Assembly: GCA_014728295.1 (NCBI GenBank)
Contig: WJLW01000089.1
Span: forward strand, 1 to 64,000
Source of the DNA: Chitinivibrionales bacterium
GTDB taxonomy: Bacteria > Fibrobacterota > Chitinivibrionia > Chitinivibrionales > WJKA01
Length of the DNA stretch: 64,000 nucleotides
Direction: 5' to 3'
The translations under genes and the position numbers were made by a program. The notes under the pieces are model-generated. The model searched no databases. It worked only from the letters and a program-made list of their open reading frames with translations, and was not told where the DNA came from. Position 1 is the first letter of the stretch. The number at the start of each line of letters is the position of its first letter. Positions 35,338 to 43,691 of the stretch are shown in pieces.

Positions 35338-36448
35338 TCGATTTCCCTATTTTGAGCGCGGCATGGCGTGTTCCCATTATGAATCTCTGCGCCGGTCCGT
35401 AAGTCGGTTCGCTGATGCCGCCTGCCATGTAGAGGTTGGGAATGTTGGTTTGAAAGTTGTAGCTGAGCAACGGTATGCCTTTTTTATTACGTATGCGGCT
35501 TTGTAATGCATCGCAGAGAAAGCCCAGAGACGACAGAGACAGCCGGTAGCCGGTTGCAGCCACAATACAATCAAATTTTTTGTCAAGCCTGGTCGAAAAT
35601 AATCTGCCCCGCTTGAGAGCAATGTTCATTTCTTCGACATCACCGTACGCTTTGGTGACGGCGCCATCCATGACTCCCTCTTCTAGGTCGGGAGTAATGG
35701 TTGAATGGACGAACATCCTGCCCAGCCTGTCCCGGGCCGGGGTCGGCAAAAAGTAAAACCACGGAGAAATGTAGAGCAGCGCAAGAAATACCGGCGTCGG
35801 CAGATTGATCGGTTCGGAAAAAAAGGCCGGCTCATGTCGCAGCAGCCAGGTCACTTCGTTGTGCGCTTTGAGTTGAATTATTGCTTCGGCGGCCGACTGC
35901 CCCGCACCGATTACCAATACTTTTTTGCCCCGGAGATTCTCGTAGCTTTGAACATCCCAGGTGTGAATGATTTTTCTGCTCGCAAGCTTCTTTAGGCAGG
36001 AAGGAAGAAACTTATGAGATTCTATTCCAGTTGCAATAATGACCCGGCGGGCCGCAAGTTGCTCGCCACAGTTAAGCTGAGCGGTAAATTCTCCGTTGGT
36101 TTTTGCCAGGTATTCTACTCTGTTGTCGGTAATCTCAAACGGCAGCTTACGGAGAATATCTCTCAAATAATTGCGGAAAATAGTGACCGGTATGCGCTTT
36201 TTAACCAGAGTAGCCTTTTGGGGCGCATAGTGCTTATCGAGATAATCTATAAAGTTGTATCGGTTTTGGGTGGTGTAAATTTCACTGGTATGGCGATCCG
36301 AGCGAATTGCCATATTGTTCTGCGTATGACTGAACCACAGAGAAAACGGCGATCCGAAAATGCGAAACTCAATTTTGCGTTCCCATAATTCCTGCGCAAT
36401 GCTGATTCCGTAGGGCCCGGCACCAATTATTGCAACATCTGTTTTCAT
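35324..36448 (-). CDS. FAD-dependent NAD(P)H oxidoreductase / monooxygenase-like protein
   Basis: A 374-residue two-dinucleotide-domain flavoprotein. The FAD motif GAGPYG is at 9-14, and a second Rossmann motif GAGQSAAE near residue 178 binds NAD(P)H. A C-terminal ATGY box follows at about 300 and a second FAD-contact segment around NLYMAGG. The pattern resembles ornithine/lysine N-monooxygenases and flavin monooxygenases. It shares ATGA with the Lgt-like gene upstream and overlaps the PLP gene downstream, so the three products probably act in one pathway. Confidence 0.83.
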   Translation of the reverse strand: MKTDVAIIGAGPYGISIAQELWERKIEFRIFGSPFSLWFSHTQNNMAIRSDRHTSEIYTTQNRYNFIDYLDKHYAPQKATLVKKRIPVTIFRNYLRDILRKLPFEITDNRVEYLAKTNGEFTAQLNCGEQLAARRVIIATGIESHKFLPSCLKKLASRKIIHTWDVQSYENLRGKKVLVIGAGQSAAEAIIQLKAHNEVTWLLRHEPAFFSEPINLPTPVFLALLYISPWFYFLPTPARDRLGRMFVHSTITPDLEEGVMDGAVTKAYGDVEEMNIALKRGRLFSTRLDKKFDCIVAATGYRLSLSSLGFLCDALQSRIRNKKGIPLLSYNFQTNIPNLYMAGGISEPTYGPAQRFIMGTRHAALKIGKSIAAN

Positions 36449-37515
36449 AATTCTCCCTGTTGCACAGAATGACTTATGTCAACTTTATCCTCTTTCCGTA
36501 TTTGCGCGATAGTCTCAAATGGATGGGGAAAAGTTCCCAGTTTGGCTCCATGGATGCCGTATCCGGTCATGCTGAGGAGGCCTCCGGTCAGTGCATACAG
36601 CATCACCGCCGGCTTGTGTTTCAGCAGGTTGACAAACGAGTGCAATCCCGGCGACAGAGCATTTGACAGGTAAGTCCTGAACGCCGGATCAAAATACGGC
36701 CCGGTGAACCACAAGAATACGGCAAACAGTATCAATGACCCGGCAGCCCGGAATGTTGTCCAGTTGCGCCCTTCGTGATGGATAAGATCGCCCCTGAACG
36801 GCTCGATGCTCATGCGGGTGATTCCATGCCACGAGAGAAAGAAGCACGTAACCAATCCACCCGTCGTCTCAAAAATAATGAACGAAGTGGCGATGAAAAA
36901 ACCCGCTAAATTCAAAAGCGACATATACAGTTGCGTCGGATGAATGGGTGCATTATACAAATTCGGACGCCAGCGCAAAATTTTTGAATTTAAATTCGTG
37001 TAGCGGATGCTAATCATTCCTTGCGTATGTTTACCGAAGCAACAGCCGTAGTTGAAGCAGCCCAGCCTGCCGAATGCATGGCCCAGAAGCGCGGCCCAGC
37101 AAATGCCGTCGGCCAGAGCCGAAAAAGGCAATCCCGTGACGAAGGCGGCATATATCAACCAGATAATGGCGCCTGCAATTCCGCCTTGATGATAAAAACC
37201 GGTCTCCCTGATATACTTCCACGGCTTTTCGAAAAACTTTTTGCCCAGCGCAATCCAGTGAAAAACTTTTGAGCCTGTCCAGATGAAGATGCCTGCGGCA
37301 GTCAGCAAGCTCAATGTCAATGTTTCAACAGGAAGGCCTTTTATCCAGATGTAGAAATTGAGTCCGCATATGATGATGAATGTCTCCAGCGCTGCGAATG
37401 CACCGAAGCCGACAACATTAATTTTACCGTTGCTATACAATACAGGATTGTTCTTTAATACAACAAATGGTTTTTTAACTATTCTAAAAAGGGCATTTCC
37501 TGTATCGGCCTGCAT
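36445..37515 (-). CDS. Lgt-like membrane protein (prolipoprotein diacylglyceryl transferase family)
   Basis: A 356-residue polytopic protein with about seven membrane segments. Lgt-family motifs are visible: a YHQGGIAGA loop corresponding to HGG in canonical Lgt, GRLGCFNYGCCFG matching the GRxxNFxN signature region, and HPTQLY. The signature is unusually Cys-rich and lacks the canonical asparagine. An extra C-terminal part extends it beyond the usual ~280 residues. It may be a second, specialised Lgt homologue that transfers a lipid to something other than prolipoprotein. First gene of a coupled operon. Confidence 0.8.
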   Translation of the reverse strand: MQADTGNALFRIVKKPFVVLKNNPVLYSNGKINVVGFGAFAALETFIIICGLNFYIWIKGLPVETLTLSLLTAAGIFIWTGSKVFHWIALGKKFFEKPWKYIRETGFYHQGGIAGAIIWLIYAAFVTGLPFSALADGICWAALLGHAFGRLGCFNYGCCFGKHTQGMISIRYTNLNSKILRWRPNLYNAPIHPTQLYMSLLNLAGFFIATSFIIFETTGGLVTCFFLSWHGITRMSIEPFRGDLIHHEGRNWTTFRAAGSLILFAVFLWFTGPYFDPAFRTYLSNALSPGLHSFVNLLKHKPAVMLYALTGGLLSMTGYGIHGAKLGTFPHPFETIAQIRKEDKVDISHSVQQGEL

Positions 37516-37805
37516 GCTGATTTCCTGTCTACCCGGTGTGGGGGCCGCCTCAGTTCAAGATACCTGGGCAGGAGACTCAAAAATGATGCCACATTTTATG
37601 CAGTTCATGTTCCGGTAACTAAGCTTGGTCGCTTGCGACGGCATTGCCTTACATGCACGCCAGAAATCATCAAAGCATGCAAATGGCGGTAAATGCTTGC
37701 TCTGGCGAGATAAAAGCGCTATTTTGGTATGTCACGCTACATGCAGTCAAGTTGCGTGGAGGTATTTGATGCGCGAAAGTTTAACAAAAATGCAGGAGCT
37801 GTGCG
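37516..37805. other. Gene-free 290-bp divergent gap
   Basis: It should contain the leftward promoter of the Lgt-like operon and the rightward promoter of the Trm112-like gene. I see no clear -35/-10 pair, repeat or small gene. Confidence 0.45.
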
Positions 37806-38063
37806 ATGGTTGACAAAGAGTTGCTGGACATTTTGTGTTGTCCCGAAACCAAGCAGGACATTGAGCTTGCAAGTGAGGAGATTATCAGCAAGATCAACGC
37901 TAAAATAAAAGAAGGCGGTGTCAAAAATCGCGGTGGGGAGGACGTGAAGGAAATAATTGATGCAGGGCTGGTGCGGGAAGACAGACAATTTCTTTATCCT
38001 GTACGTGATGATATTCCCATTATGCTGATCGATGAAGCCATACCCTACGAAGACTTTGCTTGA
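37806..38063 (+). CDS. Trm112-like zinc-ribbon family protein
   Basis: An 85-residue protein with LLDILCCPETKQDIELA at the N-terminus and LYPVRDDIPIMLIDEAIP at the C-terminus, the two family blocks. A long central insertion (KNRGGEDVKEIID) is typical of one bacterial subgroup. Only two of the usual zinc cysteines are visible, as in the UPF0434 group. AGGAG precedes the ATG. Trm112 proteins often activate methyltransferases; the bacterial role is unclear. Confidence 0.85.
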   Translation: MVDKELLDILCCPETKQDIELASEEIISKINAKIKEGGVKNRGGEDVKEIIDAGLVREDRQFLYPVRDDIPIMLIDEAIPYEDFA

Positions 38064-38130
38064 TTCAATCCCGGCAATCTCTTCTCCCGCCTTGATATCG
38101 ATGGCGAACCTCGGGCAGAAGGCGTCTGTT

Positions 38131-38766
38131 TCATTGGTTCTGGCGGCGTTCAACGGTGAGTTTGCGTGTCTTCATTTTCAAGATAATAAACAGCACCAGC
38201 AAGATCGCGATGATAGTGGCCTGTATCATGAGGCGGGGTGTGAGCACCGAAAGCCCGTTTCCCCTATCAACAGGTCTTTGCCCGCTGATTGTTAGAGAGC
38301 TAATGGTATCGCCGCACGCGCTGTACCCAAACATTCCTGCCTGAAAGCGTCCGGTCGTATCCACCCGTATTGTGTCCCAGGGTATAATCCACTCAACGGC
38401 CCCTTGCCGCATGGCTGTGCTGTCTGCCGAGGATGCAAAAAATGGTGATGAGGCCGAATCGCCCGCATATTTTATTCTAATCGATCGGTGCAAGGCGCGC
38501 ATGTCCGCAAATACCTTAAAGGTCCAGGATGAGCAGGAAATGCTTTTAGCAAATGTGAACGCTCCCGTCAAACCCTCCGGCGTCGAGATCGCAGCGTAGG
38601 CTATGCCCGGTGCGCCTTGCCATGTTCTGAATTGCTTCGAATCCCATTCAAGCAAAAACCCGTCAAGTTGAATGCGACGGCCCGTTTTTTTTACTTCGAA
38701 CAGTTCGTCGGCGCGTGATATCTGCCAGAGCATGCCCAGCACCAGCATTATAAATGTGATTTTCAT
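38131..38766 (-). CDS. Exported protein with C-terminal membrane anchor, unknown
   Basis: A 211-residue protein with signal peptide at 1-19 and one C-terminal membrane segment at about 180-200 followed by a basic tail, a type I topology. The outside part is beta-rich with DGFLLEWDSKQF near the start, reminiscent of CBM9-like domains, though I cannot confirm that. The ATG at 38766 has AGGAG. It lies 14 bp downstream of the formylglycine-generating-enzyme-like gene in an operon of exported proteins. Confidence 0.6.
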   Translation of the reverse strand: MKITFIMLVLGMLWQISRADELFEVKKTGRRIQLDGFLLEWDSKQFRTWQGAPGIAYAAISTPEGLTGAFTFAKSISCSSWTFKVFADMRALHRSIRIKYAGDSASSPFFASSADSTAMRQGAVEWIIPWDTIRVDTTGRFQAGMFGYSACGDTISSLTISGQRPVDRGNGLSVLTPRLMIQATIIAILLVLFIILKMKTRKLTVERRQNQ

Positions 38767-38780
38767 ATTCGGTGCTCCTG

Positions 38781-39536
38781 CTAGTCGCGTACGCATCTGA
38801 ATCCGATACTTGCTTCTGCATGTGTGGGTGAAAACCAGTGGCGGTTCTGGATGCGCAACTGCGCGGGATCGCTGTACCAGCCGCCGCCGCGAATGACCCG
38901 GTAGCGCCCTGCCACCGGCCCGGGGGGATCGGTGGATTGACTTTGCACATAAAAATCCTGCTGATAGCGATCATTGGTCCACTCCCAGACATTGCCGGTC
39001 ATGTCATACAAACCGGCGGGCCCGGGGGGGTAGGATCCGCACGGTTTCGGTTTGTGCTCTCCGGCATATGCGCATTTTCGCTTTGTCGGCAAAGTAGTGC
39101 CCCAGGCATACGTTGCTGTCTTGCCGCCGCAAGCTGCGTATTCCCATTGTGCTTCGGTCGGCAGTTTTTTTCCCTGGAATCGGCAGTACCGGCGGGCTTG
39201 CTGCCAGGTTACACACACGACCGGCACATCCGCAGTGCGATATGCTGAAGGTACGACGATGCGCTTGAATACCGCGCCGTTCCACAGCAAGCACGTGCCG
39301 TCTGTGTAGTGGGCCGGAGTGCATGCTCCGTGTTTTACACACGAGTCGTACTGCGCAACCGATACTTCATATATGTCAATACGAAAGGATGAAAGTGTTA
39401 GCCGATGAGCGGGGCTCTCGTCGGCCTCTCCATTTTCACTGCCCATCCTGAATTGTCCCTCAGGCAACCTGACCATTTGAGAAAATGCCGGATAGATATG
39501 CACCAGCAGGGCGCACACCGTCAAGAGGTATCTCAT
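38781..39536 (-). CDS. Exported formylglycine-generating-enzyme-like (SUMF1/FGE-sulfatase) domain protein
   Basis: A 251-residue protein with a signal peptide and an SUMF1-type domain: VRLPEGQFRMGSENGEADESPAH at the N-terminus, VTWQQARRYCRFQGKKLPTEAQWEYAACGG in the middle and GNVWEWTNDRY plus a GFRCVRD end. The family includes sulfatase-activating oxidases and many ligand-binding proteins. The copper-site cysteine pair of true FGEs is not clear here, so a binding role is likelier. The ATG at 39536 is used; a GTG 12 bases upstream is possible. It is the middle gene of a PEGA / FGE-like / membrane-protein operon. Confidence 0.8.
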   Translation of the reverse strand: MRYLLTVCALLVHIYPAFSQMVRLPEGQFRMGSENGEADESPAHRLTLSSFRIDIYEVSVAQYDSCVKHGACTPAHYTDGTCLLWNGAVFKRIVVPSAYRTADVPVVCVTWQQARRYCRFQGKKLPTEAQWEYAACGGKTATYAWGTTLPTKRKCAYAGEHKPKPCGSYPPGPAGLYDMTGNVWEWTNDRYQQDFYVQSQSTDPPGPVAGRYRVIRGGGWYSDPAQLRIQNRHWFSPTHAEASIGFRCVRD

Positions 39537-39561
39537 TAAACGGGCCACAATGAAGCTAGAA

Positions 39562-40335
39562 TTACGATCCGGTGAGTTCGGCTATGAGGATGCCAACGCC
39601 GAAAAGTGCAAAAATGCCCAGAACAACGATACGGCCTACGGACATATCCTTCTTGGACTTTTCTTTTTTTTCCGGCGCAGCCGCTTTTTCTTCCTGAGGT
39701 TTTTGAGAAGGTGTTTTAGCCGGAGTTTTCTTTACCGGCTTGATTTTTTCACCGGTTTGTTGCTGCGCTGCTTCCTGCGGCTTTTGCGCTACTCTTGTCA
39801 GGGCGAAATAGAGCGAGTCTTTGCCACCGCTTTGCATCCGGATTGAGCGTTCGATGAACTCATAGCCTTCTTTTTCGATGATGAGGCTATACGTGCCGGG
39901 CTTCAGAGATTCGGTGGTATAGGGAGATGCGGCCTTTTTTGCTTTGCCGCCGTCACTCAGAACTATCGATGCATTTTCCGGCTGCGTGACCACTACCAGA
40001 CGTGCCGGCTTTAAGAGCTTGAATTCGTATTCGTTAACCCGTCCGGCTTTAACCGGTACCCTGGCTTTTTTGAGATAGTGTCCCCGTTTTTTCAGCACGA
40101 CTTCGTACATGCCTTCCTCGAAGCCTTCGATGCGCAAAGGAGTTTTGCCATAGTTTACGCCGCCAACAATCAGAACCGCCGAATCGGGATCGGTTACAAT
40201 CTGAAGATCTCCGATGGTTGCGGCTTCTTCTGCCATTTCTTCGGCTTCCGGGGCTTCAACCTGCCGTTGTTCCTGCTGAGCATACGAAACGGACATAGTT
40301 ATAGCGAATAACAGTGCAGCGAATCTGAATGCCAT
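39562..40335 (-). CDS. Exported PEGA-domain protein with C-terminal membrane segment
   Basis: A 257-residue protein. After a signal peptide (1-20) and a Glu-rich spacer, two PEGA domains (about 43-110 and 112-182) are marked by GDLQIVTDPDSAVLIV, GKTPLR and the TQPENASIVL unit. A Lys/Pro/Gln-rich linker and one C-terminal membrane segment (about 232-252) follow. PEGA domains are beta-modules in cell-surface proteins. The ATG has AAGGAGG. First gene of the three-gene exported operon reading leftward. Confidence 0.85.
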   Translation of the reverse strand: MAFRFAALLFAITMSVSYAQQEQRQVEAPEAEEMAEEAATIGDLQIVTDPDSAVLIVGGVNYGKTPLRIEGFEEGMYEVVLKKRGHYLKKARVPVKAGRVNEYEFKLLKPARLVVVTQPENASIVLSDGGKAKKAASPYTTESLKPGTYSLIIEKEGYEFIERSIRMQSGGKDSLYFALTRVAQKPQEAAQQQTGEKIKPVKKTPAKTPSQKPQEEKAAAPEKKEKSKKDMSVGRIVVLGIFALFGVGILIAELTGS

Positions 40336-40523
40336 GGCCTCCTCCTTGGGATTGGTTATTTAATATGGAATGTAAAATATACGTAATACGGCAGGGAAAG
40401 TGAAAGGTCAGCTCATGCCGGGGCTTTGATCCTGCAATTACTCCTTTGTATTTTAGTGCATCTCTACATTTCGATTAATTCCTGTTTTTATTGGTGTATC
40501 TCAACAGTAAAGGAATGAATTTC

Positions 40524-40940
40524 ATGGAAAAAACGCTGGCCATCATCAAACCTGATTCCGTAGAAAAGAAGGTAGTCGGCAAGATAATTGAATGTATCGA
40601 AGAGCATGGGTTTCGCATCTGTGCCATGAAGCTGCTGCGCATGCGTCCCGAGCAGGCCGGTGGTTTTTATGCCGAGCATCAGGGCAAGCCTTTCTTTGAC
40701 GGTCTGGTCGAGTATATGACCTCAGGAGCCAGCGTGGTTGCTGTTTTGCAAGCTGAAGGTGCTATCGGCAAATGGCGCGAGCTCATGGGCGCCACCGATC
40801 CGGCTAGCGCTGCCGAGGGTACGCTGCGCAAAAGATTCGGCACAGCGGTAAATCGGAATGCAACGCACGGATCGGATTCCCCGCAATCTGCTGCGCGTGA
40901 GGTTGCCTACTTTTTTACTGAAGAAGAGCTGTGCGACTGA
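40524..40940 (+). CDS. ndk: Nucleoside diphosphate kinase
   Basis: A 138-residue NDK that balances NTP pools. It has the substrate-binding start MEKTLAIIKPDSV and the catalytic His in NATHGSDS. The ATG at 40524 has AAGGA upstream; a further ATG 9 bases upstream is also in frame. rsmE begins 9 bp after the stop. Length matches the family. Confidence 0.95.
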   Translation: MEKTLAIIKPDSVEKKVVGKIIECIEEHGFRICAMKLLRMRPEQAGGFYAEHQGKPFFDGLVEYMTSGASVVAVLQAEGAIGKWRELMGATDPASAAEGTLRKRFGTAVNRNATHGSDSPQSAAREVAYFFTEEELCD

Positions 40941-40949
40941 TCCGGGCGA

Positions 40950-41717
40950 ATGGGTCACGCTAAAAACGAACACTTTCTCTTTTTTGCTGCGTCGGTCTCA
41001 GACAACGAGGTGATTCTGAGCGGTCAGGAGGCGCATCATCTGCTGCACGTGCTGTCTTTTGGCATAGGTGACAGGTTCAAGGCGACAAATGGAAAGGGCG
41101 CGCTTTGGGAGTGTGAGCTTTCCGGTGCCGGCAGATCTGAGGCCGTCGGCAAAATTCTCTCCCGCACGATAGCGAGTGCCAACAATCCTGAAGTGCACCT
41201 TTTTGCCGGACTTCCCGAGCGCGACGCGTTTGAATTGCTAATCGAGCACTGTTGTGCGTTGGGAATCACCCGGTTTATTCCAGTTGAATGCACATACTCC
41301 CAGCAGCCCTGGTGGCGCACCAAATGGGAAAAATCCCGCCGGCGGTTCGAACGGAAAATGATTGCAGCATGTAAGCAGTCCCACAACCTCTGGCTGCCGG
41401 CTGTCGAAAATCCGGTGACGCTTGCGGCATCATTGGCATTGTGCTGCGGAACCGTTGCATATGCCGATCAGGACACAGATACTCGCCTGAATGATTACGG
41501 CAAGCTTCCCGGTGATGTCATCTCCTGCTTTGTGGGTCCGCCGGGAGGATTCAGCCCGCAGGAGAAAGCTGCGCTAGATCAATGTGGCGCCCGTAAATTG
41601 TGCCTTTCCGCCCGTCGGCTGCGAACCGAGCTTGCCGCAACCGTCGCATCCGCACTGCTCATGCTACCCGACGGTGATATCAACGCATCGAAAGAAGGGT
41701 CGCTCCCAAGAAGGTGA
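40950..41717 (+). CDS. rsmE: 16S rRNA m3U1498 methyltransferase RsmE
   Basis: A 255-residue SPOUT methyltransferase. An N-terminal PUA-like domain (QEAHHLLHVLSFGIGDRF) precedes the knotted SAM domain with GPPGGFSPQE (GPEGGFS in most) and LSARRLRTELAATVA. It methylates U1498 in 16S rRNA. It overlaps the tail of the convergent IspH-UbiA gene by 38 bp. Confidence 0.93.
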   Translation: MGHAKNEHFLFFAASVSDNEVILSGQEAHHLLHVLSFGIGDRFKATNGKGALWECELSGAGRSEAVGKILSRTIASANNPEVHLFAGLPERDAFELLIEHCCALGITRFIPVECTYSQQPWWRTKWEKSRRRFERKMIAACKQSHNLWLPAVENPVTLAASLALCCGTVAYADQDTDTRLNDYGKLPGDVISCFVGPPGGFSPQEKAALDQCGARKLCLSARRLRTELAATVASALLMLPDGDINASKEGSLPRR

Positions 41718-43473
41718 GTATGCCGACAAATCCGAATTGAGCATCCACAGCAATACTGAACAGTGCCGGACGCAAGGAGCGGGTGTCTTTGGTCAGCTTC
41801 AGAAAGTATCGCATGTAAATCAGGATCGGAATTTGGAAAATGAAAATGATATCATGCTGCATCAGTCCCTCAAAATCGATCGCTGCATAAATACACAGAT
41901 AGAGACCCAGCGCAACGCCCGCGGCAAAGATCATTATTTGTATCGCCCGGCGCACTCGTGTTTCCCCGATAAAGGTGACCAGCGTTTCGCGTCCCATAAT
42001 GCGATCGCCCTCGAGGTCGCGCAAATCAAAAATAACCGAGCGTATATAGCTGAGAACAAATATCCACAAAAATACCAGTATGGTCTGTCGCTGGATTTGC
42101 CAGTTTTGAGCAATGGATTGCGGAATGAATGTGATGACAATCGACCAGGCAATAGCCACCAACAGATCGCGAGAGGTTGGTATATCCTTGAACTTGCCAT
42201 AGGGGATGAGCGTGCGCAACGGACCGGGAACGATGGTGAAATGATAGAGCGAGCCAATCACCGTCATGGTCAGCATCAGATAAAAGAGGCGGATGGATGA
42301 CACAGCACTCACGGCCAGGAGCACTGCAATGCATATAATTGCCAGTGCGAACAGATATGGACGGTAGTTGCTGTAAAACCGATAACGTGATATGCCGAGG
42401 TGCTGGGTGATTTCGATGCTGGTAAGGCTGTTCCAGAGGTAGATCGGCATGAAGTACAGAAACGCAACTGACGCAGCCGTAAAGAAAGTGCCTACCCCGA
42501 AAGCAATGTTTTGCATCATAAATGACGCGTAAATACTCACGGCGGCGCCAACTGCTGGAAAGACGTTCAAACTGCTGATTGTGTCGAGCAAGTGCCAGAA
42601 CAGGTTGCTTGCCGTGCGGCGCCGTGTTTGCGTCATAAATTGCAGGTAGTCGACTACCCGCTTGATCATCCAGTTCGGGGTTGAAGCGCCTGCCGTAACA
42701 CCGACAGTTTCAACCTGTTGCAGATCGTCGAAGCTAATTTCTTTTTCGGTTTCTATGTGCTGAGTCGGCGTACCTGACGTGCGTGAAATTTCCGCCAGCC
42801 GCTGTGTATTGGCGCTGTGTTTGCCGCCAACGACAATCATGGCGTCTACTCGGCGAGCAAGCTCGTGCGTTTCGGTCTGCCGTTTGTTGGTTGCCGCGCA
42901 TATTGTTTTGCGAATGACAAGCTGCGCAGGTGAGAAGCGAAACTTGATCTCCTGCGCTATTTCGTCAAAGGTTGCGCGATCAAATGTCGTTTGTGAGACC
43001 AGGCAGATTTTGTCCAGTTCCGGCAGCGCGGCGACGTCTTCGGCGCGATTGACAAGATATGATTTTGTTCCCGCATATCCCTGCAATCCAAGTACTTCAG
43101 CATGCCCCTCGTCACCGGCGACCACGATTGCATAGCCGTCGCGGGCATGCTTGCGGATTACTTTGTGGACGGTTTTGACTTTGGGACAGGTTCCGTCGAC
43201 TATCTCGTGACCGTGACGGCGCAATGAATCTTCTTTTTCGGGCGGTATCCCGTGGGTGCGTATCAGCAGGGGGCCGCTCGAATCCGCCGTCTCATTGTGC
43301 TCCAGCGGCGCAATACCGCGCCCGCGCAGCATCTCCACCGTCTGTTTGTTATGAATTATCGGCCCGATAGTGTGAATAGTACTTTGATGCGCAACAGCGC
43401 TGTCAAGCGCCAGGTCAACGGCGCGCTTGACCCCCATGCAAAATCCGGCTGTTTGAGCAACGATAATTTTCAT
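41680..43473 (-). CDS. ispH: IspH (HMBPP reductase) fused to a UbiA-like prenyltransferase domain
   Basis: A 597-residue fusion. Residues 1-280 form a complete IspH with the three Fe-S cysteines C12, C96 and C192 and the TNKRQTE substrate segment, so it should make IPP/DMAPP from HMBPP. Residues about 290-597 form a polytopic UbiA-type domain of about eight membrane segments. The second aspartate motif DLRDLEGD (483-490) is intact, but the first (normally NDxxDxxxD) reads NSLTSIEI (348-355) and lacks its aspartates. The prenyltransferase half may be altered or inactive. The ATG at 43473 was chosen as the IspH start. Confidence 0.88.
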   Translation of the reverse strand: MKIIVAQTAGFCMGVKRAVDLALDSAVAHQSTIHTIGPIIHNKQTVEMLRGRGIAPLEHNETADSSGPLLIRTHGIPPEKEDSLRRHGHEIVDGTCPKVKTVHKVIRKHARDGYAIVVAGDEGHAEVLGLQGYAGTKSYLVNRAEDVAALPELDKICLVSQTTFDRATFDEIAQEIKFRFSPAQLVIRKTICAATNKRQTETHELARRVDAMIVVGGKHSANTQRLAEISRTSGTPTQHIETEKEISFDDLQQVETVGVTAGASTPNWMIKRVVDYLQFMTQTRRRTASNLFWHLLDTISSLNVFPAVGAAVSIYASFMMQNIAFGVGTFFTAASVAFLYFMPIYLWNSLTSIEITQHLGISRYRFYSNYRPYLFALAIICIAVLLAVSAVSSIRLFYLMLTMTVIGSLYHFTIVPGPLRTLIPYGKFKDIPTSRDLLVAIAWSIVITFIPQSIAQNWQIQRQTILVFLWIFVLSYIRSVIFDLRDLEGDRIMGRETLVTFIGETRVRRAIQIMIFAAGVALGLYLCIYAAIDFEGLMQHDIIFIFQIPILIYMRYFLKLTKDTRSLRPALFSIAVDAQFGFVGILTFLGATLLSMR

Positions 43474-43489
43474 GAATGCATTCGAAATA

Positions 43490-43550
43490 AACGAAAGAAC
43501 GCACAGACGCATCCCGCCTGGCGGGAACGAAGAGTACAGAGCAAAGAGCA
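43490..43550. repeat. Purine-rich intergenic repeat with central palindrome
   Basis: The gap before the ABC gene has GA/CA-rich words (AACGAAAGAACGCACAG, then ACGAAGAGTACAGAGCAAAG) around a 15-nt palindrome TCCCGCC-T-GGCGGGA (43512-43526). It resembles common degenerate bacterial intergenic repeats and is a likely relative, in opposite orientation, of the tract at 4266-4330. Confidence 0.35.
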
Positions 43551-43691
43551 CCGAGCTTTACGGCATGAGTTAAAGCCCTTCGAAAAGGAAGGTTTTTGGA
43601 TTCCGCCGCCTCTGTGTTTTAAAAATACGATTCGATACACTCATGCGATAATTTTGGTATCTTTTCGAGCACAATTCATTTTTAGTATCCT

